The notes under the pieces were generated by a model, which made no database searches, was not told the origin of the DNA, and was given only the letters and a program-made list of their open reading frames with translations. The translations under genes were made by a program, and so were the position numbers. Below, one piece after another: positions 1 to 9,284 of a DNA stretch of 64,000 nucleotides. The DNA lies in assembly GCF_018622995.1 (NCBI RefSeq), contig NZ_CP076022.1, positions 682,001-746,000 on the forward strand. Reading direction: 5' to 3'. Each line of letters begins with the position of its first letter. Within the stretch, counting starts at the first letter, position 1. Source of the stretch: Arthrobacter jiangjiafuii (GTDB taxonomy: Bacteria; Actinomycetota; Actinomycetes; Actinomycetales; Micrococcaceae).

Positions 1-348
1 CCGCAGCGAGAGCCGCCCGCGGAAGCTCAGCCCGGCGGTCAGCGCGTCAAAATTGGTGGGGGCCACGAACATGCCGTAGCCGTGCCGGATCTCCACCACG
101 CCCAGTGCCTGCAGGACCTTCAGGGATTCACGCAGGGTGTTCCGGCCCACGCCGAGGGCGGCGCAGAGCTCTGCTTCGGTCGGCAGCGGGCTGCCGGCTG
201 CCAGGTTGCTGTCCAGGATCAGGTCCATGATGTCGCTCTGCAGGGCGGCGAGCCGGGCCTGCGCGCTGAACCGCGGCGCGGCCGCCGGGCGGGCCGGGGC
301 GGGGGCAGGTGCAGCATCGCCGGAAATCTTCGGCGCGGTGTCGTTCAC
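1..348 (-). CDS. GntR/FadR-family regulator, N-terminal part (sialic-acid cluster)
   Basis: Only the first 116 codons are in the window; the gene runs off the left edge. The start is GTG at 348, chosen because AAGGAG lies about 8 bases upstream. A low-complexity Ala/Pro leader of about 35 residues precedes a winged helix-turn-helix typical of GntR proteins: PLPTEAELCAALGVGRNTLR, followed by the wing EIRHGYGMFVAP. The ligand-binding domain lies outside the window, but the helix spacing suits the FadR subgroup. The gene is divergent from the nan importer operon starting at 550, so it is probably the local NanR-like repressor answering to sialic acid or an aminosugar phosphate. The effector is inferred from neighbours only. 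Confidence 0.85.
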   Translation of the reverse strand, partial: MNDTAPKISGDAAPAPAPARPAAAPRFSAQARLAALQSDIMDLILDSNLAAGSPLPTEAELCAALGVGRNTLRESLKVLQALGVVEIRHGYGMFVAPTNFDALTAGLSFRGRLSLR

Positions 349-454
349 CAAAATCGGAGCTCCTTCGGAAGCGGTGTATCGTCGAGCGGCGAATCACAGG
401 AGAGGGCGCAGGTGCCTCGCCACTGCGTCTTGGATAGTCACGGAAAACCACTGC

Positions 455-484
455 TTGACCCGGTCCTGTGATACAGCTTACAGT
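455..484 (+). promoter_or_regulatory. Predicted promoter of the nan operon with an embedded palindrome
   Basis: TTGACC (455-460) and TACAGT (479-484) are separated by 18 bases and fit a sigma-70-type actinobacterial promoter. The perfect short palindrome CTGTGATACAG (466-476) lies in the spacer, where a bound repressor would block polymerase. FadR-type GntR proteins often bind TGT-N3-ACA-like boxes, so this is a candidate operator for the divergent regulator. Assignment is by eye. Confidence 0.5.
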
Positions 485-549
485 CTAATCACCCCGCATG
501 GGATGTCCTACGTCCGATGATCCGCACACCCGAATGGTGAGGCACCTTG

Positions 550-2154
550 ATGAGCACAACCTCAGAGGGCACCGGTTTTATCCGGAGCTCAAGCCGCCGT
601 GATTTCCTCCGCATCGCCGGCGTCCTCGGCACTGCTGCCGCGTTTGCCAGTTCCGTGGCAGCCTGCAGCCCCGGGGGCGCCCCCGCAGCAACCGGCACCG
701 GAGCCGCTGCCGCTGATTCCATCGAAGCCGGCATCTCGTATTCACTCTCCACCGGCTTTGACCCCATGACGGCCAGCGGAGCCACACCGGTAGCCGCCAA
801 CCTCCATATCTTCGAAGGCCTGACGGAACTGCACCCGGCCACCCGGAAGCCGTACCTGGCCCTCGCCGCAGCTGAACCGGAAAAGGTCGACGACACCACC
901 TACCGCGTCACGCTCCGGAAGGGTGCAACCTTCCACAATGGCGATCCCGTCACCGCCGACGACGTCGTCTACTCCTTCCAGCGCGTACTGGACCCGGCCA
1001 ACAAGTCCCTGATGGCCGGCTTTGTCCCCTTCATCGCCTCGGTCACGGCCCAGGGCGACGCAGTGGAGTTCAAGCTGAAGTACCCCTTCGCTGAATTCGG
1101 CCCGCGCATCTCCGTGGTCAAGGTGGTTCCCAAGGCCCTGGCCTCCAACCAGGCCGCCTTCGACCTGGCCCCGGTGGGCAGCGGACCGTACAAGTTTGTT
1201 TCAGCGGTCAAGGAAGACCGGATTGTCTTCAAGAAGTTCGAGGAATACAACGGCTCCTACCCGGCCCGGGTCACCGACATGACCTGGCTGCTGCTGGCCG
1301 ACCCCGCGGCCCGCGTGGCCTCGGTACCGTCCCGCACGCAGGCCATCGAGGACATCCCGTACCTCGACGTGGACCAGCTCAAGGCCAAGCTCGACGTCAA
1401 TTCCGTGCAGTCCTTCGGCCTGCTCTTCATGATGTTCAACTGCGTCTCGGAGAAGTTCGCCGACAAGCGGGTCCGCCAGGCGCTGCACTACGCGACCAAC
1501 ACCGAGGACATCATCAAGAAGGCGCTGCTGGGCAACGCCGCCGCAGCCACCTCGTACTTCCAGAAGGGGCACCCCTCCTACAGCGAGGCGTCCACGGTCT
1601 ACGGCTACGATCCGGAAAAGGCCAAGGCGCTGCTCAAGGAAGCCGGCGTCGAGAACCTGACCATCACGCTGACCTCCACCGACACCGGCTGGGTCACCCG
1701 GGTGACGCCGCTGATCAAGGAAAACTGGGACGCGATCGGCATCACCACCACCCTGGAGCCGCTGCAGTCCGCAGCCGTGTACGCCCCGGAAAAGGTGGGC
1801 GGCCAGAACTTCGACGTCCTGGTGGCTCCGGGTGATCCCTCGGTCTTCGGCAACGACGGCGACCTGCTGCTGAGCTGGTTCTACCGCGGCGACACCTGGG
1901 CCAAGAACCGCATGGCCTGGGCCGGAACCCCGGAATACGCCGATGTCCAGGCGAAGCTGGATAAGGCAGTGCAGCTGGGCCCGGACGAGGCCAAGAAGGT
2001 GCATGCCGAGGTGGTCAACATCGTGGCCGAAGAGGCCCCGCTGTACCCGCTGTTCCACCGGCAGCTGCCCACGGCCTGGGACGGCGGCACGCTGGACGGC
2101 TTCGAGCCGCTCCCGACCACCGGACTCTCGTTCGTCGGGGTTGGCCGGAAGTAA
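550..2154 (+). CDS. Substrate-binding lipoprotein of peptide-type ABC importer (probable sialic-acid transporter)
   Basis: A 534-residue extracytoplasmic solute-binding protein of family 5 (DppA/OppA type). The N-terminus has a twin-arginine motif (SRRDFLR, residues 15-21), a hydrophobic stretch and a lipobox ending at Cys39 (SVAAC), so it is probably exported by Tat and lipid-anchored. An in-frame TTG lies just before the ATG; the ATG at 550 is preferred, with GGTGAGG 7 bases upstream. It opens an operon with a permease, a permease-ATPase fusion, an ATPase and NanA/NanK/NanE-like enzymes. That context, as in SatABCD and SiaEFGI transporters, suggests sialic acid rather than peptide as ligand. 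Specificity is inferred from the neighbours. Confidence 0.85.
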   Translation: MSTTSEGTGFIRSSSRRDFLRIAGVLGTAAAFASSVAACSPGGAPAATGTGAAAADSIEAGISYSLSTGFDPMTASGATPVAANLHIFEGLTELHPATRKPYLALAAAEPEKVDDTTYRVTLRKGATFHNGDPVTADDVVYSFQRVLDPANKSLMAGFVPFIASVTAQGDAVEFKLKYPFAEFGPRISVVKVVPKALASNQAAFDLAPVGSGPYKFVSAVKEDRIVFKKFEEYNGSYPARVTDMTWLLLADPAARVASVPSRTQAIEDIPYLDVDQLKAKLDVNSVQSFGLLFMMFNCVSEKFADKRVRQALHYATNTEDIIKKALLGNAAAATSYFQKGHPSYSEASTVYGYDPEKAKALLKEAGVENLTITLTSTDTGWVTRVTPLIKENWDAIGITTTLEPLQSAAVYAPEKVGGQNFDVLVAPGDPSVFGNDGDLLLSWFYRGDTWAKNRMAWAGTPEYADVQAKLDKAVQLGPDEAKKVHAEVVNIVAEEAPLYPLFHRQLPTAWDGGTLDGFEPLPTTGLSFVGVGRK

Positions 2155-2163
2155 GCACGATCC

Positions 2164-2206
2164 GCCGGAGGCGGGGGAGATCCCCCTCGACAGCCCCGCC
2201 TCCGGC
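2164..2206 (+). promoter_or_regulatory. Intercistronic hairpin between binding protein and permease genes
   Basis: GCCGGAGGCGGGG (2164-2176) pairs perfectly with CCCCGCCTCCGGC (2194-2206), a 13-bp GC-rich stem with a 17-base loop and no T-tract. It lies just after the binding-protein stop. Such stems often protect the upstream message or partly terminate, giving excess binding protein over membrane subunits. That role is inferred. Confidence 0.6.
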
Positions 2207-2240
2207 AGGGCCGGACCCGCACCACTTGGAGAAATGAAAC

Positions 2241-3200
2241 ATGGCTACACTAATGCGCCTGCTGGGCCGCAGGCTCGCAGCCCTGCCGTTCATGCTGCTG
2301 GGCGTGACCATCATGGTCTTTATCGTCCTGTCCGTGATCCCGGCGGACCGGGCCACCGCAGTGTTGGGCGAAAACGCCAGCGAAGAGGCCAAGGAAGCCT
2401 TCCGCGAGGACCGGGGCCTGAACGACCCGCTCCTGGTGCAGTTCCTGCGCTACCTGGGCGGCGTGGTGCGGCTGGACTTCGGGTTCACCAACCCGCCCGA
2501 GGAATCGGTGGCGTCCAAGATCGCCACTGCCTTCCCCGTCACGCTGCAGCTGACCCTGCTTGGCATCCTGCTGGCCGTGTTCCTGGCCCTTGTCCTGGGC
2601 GTTACCAGTGCCCTGTACCGGGACCGCTGGCCGGACCAGGCCATCCGCATCTTCTCCATCGCCGCGATTGCCACGCCGTCCTTCTGGCTGGCCATCCTGC
2701 TCATCCAGTGGCTGGCACTGCCCGCCGGCTCGATCTTCCCCACCGGCGGCCTGGCCTGGGCCGACCAGTACGGCTTTGTCGGCTGGCTCTATTCCATGGC
2801 CCTTCCGGCCCTGGCCCTGGGCCTGCCGGTTTCCGCGTCCCTGATCCGCGTGGTGCGCACCTCGATGGTTGAGGAACTGGACCGCGACTACGTCCGCACG
2901 GCCATCGGCAACGGCGTTCCCTACCGCACAGTGGTGGCCCGGAACGTACTGCGCAACGCGCTGGTCACCCCGGTGACCGTGCTGGGCCTGCGGATCGGCT
3001 ACCTGATGGGCGGCGCCGTCGTGATCGAAAAGATCTTCAGCCTCAACGGCATGGGAGACCTGATCATCGTGGGGCTGAACACCTCGGACACCAACCTGGT
3101 CCAGGGCGCGGTGCTGACCATCGCCGTCGCCTTCGTCATCGTCAACATCCTGGTGGATGTCCTCTACGTACTCATCAATCCCCGGATCCGGACGGTATAA
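2241..3200 (+). CDS. ABC importer permease, DppB type
   Basis: A 319-residue inner-membrane permease of the dipeptide/oligopeptide type. The first membrane helix is near residues 12-32 (LPFMLLGVTIMVFIVLSVI), a large extracytoplasmic loop follows, and about five more helices are visible. The EAA loop that docks on the ATPase is near residues 214-245 (RDYVRTAIGNG then the VVARNVLRNAL segment). Length is normal for DppB. GGAGAAATGAAAC just before the ATG contains the ribosome site. It is the second gene of the sialic-acid importer operon, 3 bases upstream of the fused permease-ATPase gene. Confidence 0.88.
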   Translation: MATLMRLLGRRLAALPFMLLGVTIMVFIVLSVIPADRATAVLGENASEEAKEAFREDRGLNDPLLVQFLRYLGGVVRLDFGFTNPPEESVASKIATAFPVTLQLTLLGILLAVFLALVLGVTSALYRDRWPDQAIRIFSIAAIATPSFWLAILLIQWLALPAGSIFPTGGLAWADQYGFVGWLYSMALPALALGLPVSASLIRVVRTSMVEELDRDYVRTAIGNGVPYRTVVARNVLRNALVTPVTVLGLRIGYLMGGAVVIEKIFSLNGMGDLIIVGLNTSDTNLVQGAVLTIAVAFVIVNILVDVLYVLINPRIRTV

Positions 3201-3203
3201 CCC

Positions 3204-5375
3204 ATGCGCAACGGACTCGCTGAGCGGCTCGCCACCTCGGGCGCCCGCTTCACCTCCCTTAATTTCAGCTCCAAGCTCGCCGTGGCCTTCCTGCTCCTGG
3301 TGGCCTTTGTCGCCGTCGCCGGTCCGGGGCTCGCCCCGTTCGGCGAAAACGAATCCAGCGCCCCGGTGCTGCCGCCCGGCGGCGAGCACCTGATGGGCAC
3401 CGACGGGTCCAGCTACGACGTGTTCTCCCGGCTGCTCTACGGCGCCCGGGTCTCGGCCGCCATTGGCCTGGGGTCGGTGATTGTGGCCGTCATCCTCGGC
3501 GCGGTCCTCGGCGCCCTGGCCGCGACCTCCCGCAAATGGGTCAACGAAGGCATCATGCGGGTCCTGGACATCATGATGGCCTTCCCCGGCATCGCCCTGG
3601 CCGCCGCCCTGCTCTTCGCGCTCAAGGATCACTCGGTGGCCCTCTTCGGCTCGACGGTTCCGGTGATCATCTTCGCGATCGCCATTGTCTACACCCCGCA
3701 GCTGGCCCGCGTGGTCCGCGCCAATGTGCTGGCCCAGTACGGCGAGGACTACGTCCGGGCCGAGCGGGTCATCGGCGCCGGCCGGCTGTTCATCCTCACC
3801 AAGCATGTGGTCCGCAATACCGCAGCTCCGGTGCTGGTCTTCGCCACGGTCATGGTGGCCGATGCGATCATCCTCGAAGCCTCGCTGTCCTTCCTCGGCG
3901 CGGGTGTGCAGCCGCCGTCCGCCTCCTGGGGAAACCTGATGGCCGACGGCCGGAACGTGGTCTTCAGCGGAGCCTGGTGGCCGACGACGTTCGGTGGCAT
4001 CTCCATCCTGCTCACCGTCCTGGCGCTGAACATCCTCGCCGAAGGCCTCACCGACGCCATGGTGAACCCGCGGCCGCGCCGCGGTGCACCGGTGAAGGAG
4101 GCCCTGACGAAGGAAGCTCCCGCCGCAAAGGAAGCCGCCGCCGCAGTGGCCGTTCCCGCCCCGGCCGGCGCCGCCGTCGTACCCGCCCCGCCGGCCGCTG
4201 ACGAAGGCACAGTGGTGGATGAGGCCGACGGCGCCGCCGGTACCCTCATCAACCGGCCCGGTTCCCTGGCCGCCCTGGCCGAGGAACTGCAGCTGCTCGC
4301 CGCCGTCGAGAACCGCCGCACCGACCGGCTGGCTCCCGTCGCAGACGACGCCCCGGTGATCCTGGAGGTCCGCGACCTGTCCATCCGGTTCCCGGGCCGC
4401 TACGGTGACACCGCCATTGTGGACCGGGTCAGCTTCACCGTCCGCGAGGGCGAAACCATGGGCCTGGTGGGGGAGTCCGGCTGCGGAAAGTCGATCACCT
4501 CGCTGGCCATCATGGGCCTGCTGCCGCCCACCGCCGTGCTGTCCGGATCCATCACCTTCAACGGCAAGGAACTGCTGACCAACGACAAGCGTGACCGCGA
4601 CCAGCGGTACCGCGGCCTGCGCGGCGAGCAGATCGCCATGGTCTACCAGGACGCGCTGAGCTCGCTGAACCCGTCCATGCTGATCAAGGACCAGCTGCTG
4701 CAGCTCACCCGCCGCAACGGCCGGAAGTCCCCGCGCGAACTGCTGGAACTGGTGAAGCTGGATCCGGAACGCACGCTGAAGAGCTACCCGCATGAGCTCT
4801 CCGGCGGACAGCGCCAGCGCGTGCTCGTGGCCATGGCGCTCTCCCGTTCGCCGAAGATCGTGGTGGCCGACGAACCCACCACCGCCCTGGACGTCACCGT
4901 CCAGAAACAGGTGGTGGACCTGCTCAACGAACTGCGCGAGGAACTGGGCTTTGCCATGGTGTTCGTCAGCCACGACCTGGCCCTGGTCGCCTCCCTGGCG
5001 CACCGCATCACGGTGATGTACGCCGGGCAGGTGGTGGAATCGGCCGGTGCCTCCGAGCTGATGCGCAACCCGCACCACGAGTACACCCGTGGCCTGCTCG
5101 GCGCCGTGCTCTCGATCGAGTCCGACGCCGACCGGCTGCACCAGATCCAGGGCACCGTCCCCTCGCCGCGCGAGTTCGCTGCCGGGGACCGCTTCGCCGA
5201 GCGGTCGCTGCGTCCCGACGCCGATCCGGACCAGGTGCTGTCCTTCGTCCGAGTGGGTGAGGGCGAGCACTACTGGGCCAGCCACCTCGAGGATTCCATT
5301 CCCGACGGGCGTGCCACCCTGTCATCTGCCGGCACGAGTGCCCCCGTTCCCGCCAGTACAGGAGGACAAGCATGA
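3204..5375 (+). CDS. Fused ABC permease (DppC type) and ATPase (DppD type)
   Basis: At 723 residues this joins two subunits that are usually separate. Residues 1-287 form a DppC-like permease with the EAA loop near 180-210 ([13 protein letters not shown]). Residues 288-385 are an Ala/Pro-rich linker. Residues 385-723 are an ABC ATPase with Walker A GESGCGKS near 423-430, signature LSGGQRQR near 532-539, Walker B VVADEP near 553-558, and an oligopeptide-type C-terminal extension. The frame is open across the junction, so this is a real fusion. It pairs with a second, unfused ATPase that starts at an ATGA overlap with this stop. From memory, similar fusions occur in other bacterial sialic-acid ABC importers. 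Confidence 0.88.
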   Translation: MRNGLAERLATSGARFTSLNFSSKLAVAFLLLVAFVAVAGPGLAPFGENESSAPVLPPGGEHLMGTDGSSYDVFSRLLYGARVSAAIGLGSVIVAVILGAVLGALAATSRKWVNEGIMRVLDIMMAFPGIALAAALLFALKDHSVALFGSTVPVIIFAIAIVYTPQLARVVRANVLAQYGEDYVRAERVIGAGRLFILTKHVVRNTAAPVLVFATVMVADAIILEASLSFLGAGVQPPSASWGNLMADGRNVVFSGAWWPTTFGGISILLTVLALNILAEGLTDAMVNPRPRRGAPVKEALTKEAPAAKEAAAAVAVPAPAGAAVVPAPPAADEGTVVDEADGAAGTLINRPGSLAALAEELQLLAAVENRRTDRLAPVADDAPVILEVRDLSIRFPGRYGDTAIVDRVSFTVREGETMGLVGESGCGKSITSLAIMGLLPPTAVLSGSITFNGKELLTNDKRDRDQRYRGLRGEQIAMVYQDALSSLNPSMLIKDQLLQLTRRNGRKSPRELLELVKLDPERTLKSYPHELSGGQRQRVLVAMALSRSPKIVVADEPTTALDVTVQKQVVDLLNELREELGFAMVFVSHDLALVASLAHRITVMYAGQVVESAGASELMRNPHHEYTRGLLGAVLSIESDADRLHQIQGTVPSPREFAAGDRFAERSLRPDADPDQVLSFVRVGEGEHYWASHLEDSIPDGRATLSSAGTSAPVPASTGGQA

Positions 5376-6199
5376 GCACCGAAGCGTCCACCGAGACCAT
5401 CCCCGCGGCCACCCCCGTCCTGGAGCTGCGCGGCCTCAAGGTCCACCACCGCACCCGCACGGGCTCCATCTTCCGGCCCAACATCGTCAAGGCGGTGGAC
5501 GGTGTGGACTTCACCGTCCGCCGCGGCGAGACCGTGGGCGTGGTGGGGGAGTCCGGCTGCGGCAAGTCGACGCTGGCCTCCGTGCTGGTCGGGCTGCAGG
5601 AACCGACCGCCGGGGAGGTCCTGTTCCATGGCAAACCCGTCAACGTGCGGCGCGCGGCGGATCGGAAACGCTTCGGCCAGGACGTCGCCGTCGTCTTCCA
5701 GGACCCGTCCACCGCCCTGAACCCGCGGATGACCATCCAGGACATCCTCACCGACCCGCTGCAGGTCCATGGGATCGGCGACGCACGTTCCCGGGCCGCG
5801 AAGGTAAAGGACCTGCTGGCGCTGGTGGGCCTGCCCTACACCGCCGCAGAGGTCACTCCGCACCAGGTCTCCGGCGGACAGCGGCAGCGCGTGGCCATTG
5901 CCCGGGCCCTGGCCCTGGACCCGGCCGTCATTGTCGCCGATGAACCCACCTCCGCCCTGGACGTTTCCGTCCGCGCGCAGGTGCTGAACCTGCTGTCCGA
6001 CCTGAAGCGGGAACTGAACCTGGGCATGGTCTTCATCTCGCATGACATCCAGACCGTCCGCTATGTTTCGGACCGGATCTGCGTCATGTACTACGGCGGG
6101 ATCGTCGAAGAAGGCGACGCCGAGCAGATCTTCACCCACCCGAAGGACGACTACACCCGCAAGCTGCTGGGCGCCGCGCCCAGCCTGCTGCACCCCTGA
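5372..6199 (+). CDS. ABC importer ATPase, DppF type
   Basis: A 275-residue cytoplasmic ATPase that forms a heterodimer with the ATPase half of the preceding fused protein. Walker [10 protein letters not shown] is at residues 59-67, the signature [12 protein letters not shown] near 167, Walker B VIVADEP near 189, and a D-loop and switch His (VFISHD) follow. Its ATG overlaps the upstream stop (ATGA), which implies translational coupling. Neighbours imply that it energises sialic-acid uptake. The C-terminus lacks part of the usual long oligopeptide extension and ends soon after the [11 protein letters not shown] segment. Confidence 0.87.
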   Translation: MSTEASTETIPAATPVLELRGLKVHHRTRTGSIFRPNIVKAVDGVDFTVRRGETVGVVGESGCGKSTLASVLVGLQEPTAGEVLFHGKPVNVRRAADRKRFGQDVAVVFQDPSTALNPRMTIQDILTDPLQVHGIGDARSRAAKVKDLLALVGLPYTAAEVTPHQVSGGQRQRVAIARALALDPAVIVADEPTSALDVSVRAQVLNLLSDLKRELNLGMVFISHDIQTVRYVSDRICVMYYGGIVEEGDAEQIFTHPKDDYTRKLLGAAPSLLHP

Positions 6200-6275
6200 T
6201 CCTTCCCCTGATTTTCACCCTGCAACACCGCACAGCTACAACGCACCAACCATTACCAGCACTTTGGAGATATCT

Positions 6276-7208
6276 GTGGCCTCTCAGCCCACCCCCCAGT
6301 TCCACGGCGTCATTCCGCCGGTCGTCACGCCCCGCACCGCCGACGGCAGGATCGACACGGCGTCCCTGACCCGGCTGACCAAGCACCTGATCGAAGGCGG
6401 CGTCCACGGACTGTTTGTCCTGGGTTCCTCCGCCGAGGTGCCGTACCTGACCAACGACGAGCGCGAACTGGTAGTCACCACCATCGCCGGGGTCAACGCC
6501 GGCCAGGTGCCCCTGATCGTGGGCGCCTGCGAGCAGACCACCGCCCGCGTGATCGAGGAAGGGGCCAGGATGGTCCGCCTCGGCGCGGACGCGCTGGTGG
6601 TCACCTCGCAGTTCTACGCGATCTCCGATGCACGGGAAACCGACACCCATTTCCGCAGCATCCACGCCGCGCTGGACGTTCCGCTTTTCGCCTATGACGT
6701 GCCGGTCCGTACCCACTTCAAGCTGCCCCTGGACCTGCTGCTCCAGCTCGGCCGCGACGGCGTGATCGCCGGCGTCAAGGACTCCTCCGGCGACGACGTC
6801 TCCTTCCGGCAGCTCAGCCTGGGCGCCCGCGGCATCGACAACTTCTCGATCTTCACGGGCCATGAAGTTGTGGTTGACGGCGCGCTGCTGGGCGGTGCCG
6901 ACGGCGTGGTCCCGGGCCTGGGCAACGTGGATCCGGCCGGCTACCGGCGGCTGTACGACGCCGCGAAGAGCGGGGATTTCCTGCAGGCCGCGGCCGAGCA
7001 GGACCGCCTCGCCGACGTCTTCAACATTGTCTACACCCCGACACCGGGCCGCGTCTCCGGCGGCGCCGGCGGCCTGGGCGCGTTCAAGACCGCGCTGATG
7101 CTCATGGGCGTCATCGATACCAATGTCATGTCCGCACCGATGGTGGCGCTGAACGAACCGGAAACCGCAGCCATCGCCACCATCCTTGAGCGCAACGGCC
7201 TGATCTAG
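6276..7208 (+). CDS. nanA: N-acetylneuraminate lyase-like aldolase (DHDPS/NAL family)
   Basis: The 310-residue protein fits the class I aldolase TIM-barrel family of N-acetylneuraminate lyase and dihydrodipicolinate synthase. The Schiff-base lysine is Lys168 in AGVKDSSGD, and the family tyrosine is Tyr140 in FAYDVPVRT. The pyruvate-carboxylate loop is GSSAEVPYLT, where many relatives have GTTGE or GSTGE. The start is GTG at 6276, with GGAGA 6 bases upstream; a longer in-frame extension overlaps the ATPase gene and has no plausible start. Between the importer and NanK/NanE genes, it probably splits sialic acid to ManNAc and pyruvate. Another 2-keto-acid aldolase role cannot be excluded from sequence alone. 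Confidence 0.8.
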   Translation: MASQPTPQFHGVIPPVVTPRTADGRIDTASLTRLTKHLIEGGVHGLFVLGSSAEVPYLTNDERELVVTTIAGVNAGQVPLIVGACEQTTARVIEEGARMVRLGADALVVTSQFYAISDARETDTHFRSIHAALDVPLFAYDVPVRTHFKLPLDLLLQLGRDGVIAGVKDSSGDDVSFRQLSLGARGIDNFSIFTGHEVVVDGALLGGADGVVPGLGNVDPAGYRRLYDAAKSGDFLQAAAEQDRLADVFNIVYTPTPGRVSGGAGGLGAFKTALMLMGVIDTNVMSAPMVALNEPETAAIATILERNGLI

Positions 7209-7210
7209 GC

Positions 7211-8269
7211 ATGCCGGCCAGAGGAGTGGATTCGGCCACGCGCTGCGTGATCGGGGTGGACCTCGGCGGCACGAAGACCGCTGCCGGCATCGTGGACGCG
7301 GCCGGTACGCTGCACGCGACCGACTCCCGCCCCACCCCGGCCACCGCCGGTGCGGCAGCGATCCTGGCCACCGCCGTCGGGCTCATCGCGTCCCTGCTGG
7401 CGCAGGCGCGGGACGCCGGTCTGGAACCGGTGGCCGTGGGGATCGGTGCAGCCGGCGTGATTGATGCGCGGGACGGGTCGGTGGTTTCGGCCACCGATTC
7501 CCTCACCGGTTGGGCCGGCACACCGCTGGCGGCATATCTGGCCGCGCAGTCCGGGCTGCCCGCGTTCGCCGTCAACGACGTGCACGCCCACAACCTGGGC
7601 GAGCACTGGCAGGGCGCCTCCGCCGGAGCAGCGTCCAGTCTGTTGGTGGCGGTGGGCACCGGCGTCGGCGGGTCGCTGATCGTCGGCGGCGAACCGCAGT
7701 TGGGGGCGCGGGCGGTGGCCGGGCATGTCGGGCACATTGCCTCGCCTTATGCGTACGACGACGGCGGGGTGGCGCTGCCGTGCAGCTGCGGCCGGGCGGG
7801 ACATCTGGAAGCTGTGGCGTCCGGCCCTGCCATCCTGGATTTGTACCGGCGGCAAAGTGGCGGCGACGCTGTTTCGGCACGTGACGTCGCGTCCCGGGCC
7901 GGTGCCGGCGAGCCCGCGGCTCTCCGGGCGTTCAGCCTGGGTGCAGCGGCCGCCGGGCAGGCGGTCGGCGGACTGGCAAACGTGCTGGATCCGGCCATGG
8001 TGGTTATCGGCGGCGGCGTGACCGCGGCCGGGGACCTGTGGTGGAACCCGTTCGAGGCAGCGCTGCGGGCCGAACTCATGGATCCGCTGGCCGGTCTGGC
8101 CGTGGTTCCGGCTGTCCTTGGCGGCAATGCCGCCGTGGTCGGTGCCGCGAAACTGGCGTTCGACCGCCTTGCCCCTGACCGCGGCGCACCCGCCACTGAC
8201 GCACCATCCGCCGGCGACACCTCATCTGCCACCGACACACCATTCGTCCAGGAGAATTCCCATGCTTGA
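7211..8269 (+). CDS. nanK: ROK-family kinase, probable N-acetylmannosamine kinase
   Basis: A 352-residue ROK sugar kinase. The phosphate loop is VDLGGTKT (residues 16-23). The substrate and zinc region contains GHVGH and then CSCGRAGHLEA near residues 192-202, where the usual third cysteine of CxCGxxGCxE is replaced by His. The C-terminal part has IGGGV. The C-terminal 30 residues are Pro/Thr/Ala-rich and look disordered. The gene follows nanA by 2 bases and overlaps nanE by 8, so all three are co-translated. By context it phosphorylates ManNAc; ROK kinases acting on glucose or GlcNAc look similar. Confidence 0.8.
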   Translation: MPARGVDSATRCVIGVDLGGTKTAAGIVDAAGTLHATDSRPTPATAGAAAILATAVGLIASLLAQARDAGLEPVAVGIGAAGVIDARDGSVVSATDSLTGWAGTPLAAYLAAQSGLPAFAVNDVHAHNLGEHWQGASAGAASSLLVAVGTGVGGSLIVGGEPQLGARAVAGHVGHIASPYAYDDGGVALPCSCGRAGHLEAVASGPAILDLYRRQSGGDAVSARDVASRAGAGEPAALRAFSLGAAAAGQAVGGLANVLDPAMVVIGGGVTAAGDLWWNPFEAALRAELMDPLAGLAVVPAVLGGNAAVVGAAKLAFDRLAPDRGAPATDAPSAGDTSSATDTPFVQENSHA

Positions 8270-8936
8270 CCTGTCCATGCTGGAGTCCCGGCTGATTGTT
8301 TCCTGCCAGGCCTATCCGGGGGAGCCGCTGCGCGATCCCCGGACCATGGCGCGGATGGCCCAGGCCGCCGTCGCCGGCGGGGCAGTGGCGGTCCGGATCC
8401 AGGGGATAACCGACCTGGAACAAACCAGGGTTGCGGTGGAGGTTCCCATGATCGGGCTCTGGAAGGACGGCGCCGACGGCGTCTTCATTACCCCCACGCT
8501 GGAGCACGCGCTGGCCTGCGTGGCTGCCGGGTCCGACATCGTGGCCATCGACGGCACCCGCCGTCCGCGGCCGGACGGCCGAACCCTCGAGGAGACGATC
8601 ACTGCCCTGCACGCGCAGACCGATGCCCTGGTGATGGCGGACTGCGGCTCTGCCCTGGACGCCAAGGCCGCGGCCGACGCCGGAGCGGACCTGATCGGGA
8701 CGACGCTGGCCGGATACACCGGCGAGCGGACCAAAACTGATGGCCCGGACCTGGACCTGATTACCGAAATCGCCGCCCTGGACCTGGGCCTGCCGCTGAT
8801 TGCCGAGGGCCGCATCCACACCCCGGCGCAGGCCAGGGCCTGCCTGGACGCGGGGGCGTTCGCCGTCGTCGTCGGGACCGCGATCACGCACCCCACCACG
8901 ATCACCGGCTGGTTTGCCGGCGCCTTGGCCGGTTAG
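8262..8936 (+). CDS. nanE: Putative ManNAc-6-phosphate 2-epimerase
   Basis: A 224-residue TIM-barrel protein matching NanE. Family marks are the catalytic-type lysine Lys68 in MIGLWKDG, the GVFITPT strand, MADCGS, and the phosphate-binding end AEGRIHTPAQA with TAITHPTTITGWF. The ATG at 8262 has AGGAG 7 bases upstream; longer in-frame starts would run deep into nanK. It converts ManNAc-6-P to GlcNAc-6-P, the last step specific to sialic acid. The deacetylase and deaminase (NagA, NagB) needed next are not in the window. Confidence 0.88.
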   Translation: MLDLSMLESRLIVSCQAYPGEPLRDPRTMARMAQAAVAGGAVAVRIQGITDLEQTRVAVEVPMIGLWKDGADGVFITPTLEHALACVAAGSDIVAIDGTRRPRPDGRTLEETITALHAQTDALVMADCGSALDAKAAADAGADLIGTTLAGYTGERTKTDGPDLDLITEIAALDLGLPLIAEGRIHTPAQARACLDAGAFAVVVGTAITHPTTITGWFAGALAG

Positions 8937-9010
8937 GTCCGGGGGTTAGCCAGGGTAGCTCCACGCGGTCAGGCCGCGATCTGCTCCGTCGAGATCGTCG
9001 AGTGTTGACG

Positions 9011-9180
9011 TGGTGCCCTTTGGTTTCGTCCAGTGTCGGGCTGGTGCCGTTTGGTTTCGTCCAGTGTCGGGCTGATGCCGTCTTGGCGCGATCTTTTCGG
9101 CATGATCCCGACAGTCGACGCCAGCTGGGGGCGTGATCCCGACAGTCGACGCCGGCTGGGGGCATGATCTCGACAGCCGG
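9011..9180. repeat. Inverted array of 31-bp-spaced TGTCGGG boxes
   Basis: This accounts for most of the 348-base gap between nanE and the convergent VOC gene. Two forward TGTCGGG boxes start at 9034 and 9065, and three reverse boxes (CCCGACA or CTCGACA) start at 9107, 9138 and 9169. Spacing within each set is exactly 31 bases, and the two sets mirror each other about position 9089. The extended box is TGTCGGG(A/C)T-N-(A/G)-(T/C)-GCC. The same arrangement recurs at 19920-20045. No coding capacity is credible here. Function is unknown. Confidence 0.85.
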
Positions 9181-9222
9181 GCGTGAGAACGGTTCCTCGG
9201 CGTGACCCGGGGACCATCCCAG

Positions 9223-9253
9223 AGGACCGGACCGGCTTGGCCGGTCCGGTCCT
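9223..9253. terminator. Strong hairpin terminator between convergent genes
   Basis: AGGACCGGACCGGC pairs perfectly over 14 bp with GCCGGTCCGGTCCT around a 3-base loop, followed by GTTT on the plus strand. It sits between nanE (plus) and the VOC gene (minus) and could serve both. Confidence 0.75.
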
Positions 9254-9284
9254 GTTTACCTCCGGGACTCGCGGCAGGGGAGGG

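Noticed and set aside
2250-5285. A 1011-codon open frame on the minus strand across the nan permease genes
   Set aside because: It is antisense to well-supported permease and ATPase genes. Its Gly/His/Gln-rich translation is typical of the shadow frame of GC-rich coding DNA.
6042-6275. Longer N-terminus for the NanA-like aldolase
   Set aside because: It overlaps the ATPase gene and has no similarity to aldolases. GTG 6276 has a good ribosome site.
9011-9180. CRISPR array suggested by regular 31-bp spacing
   Set aside because: There are only two or three units per direction, the boxes are short, the two halves are inverted and no cas genes are present.
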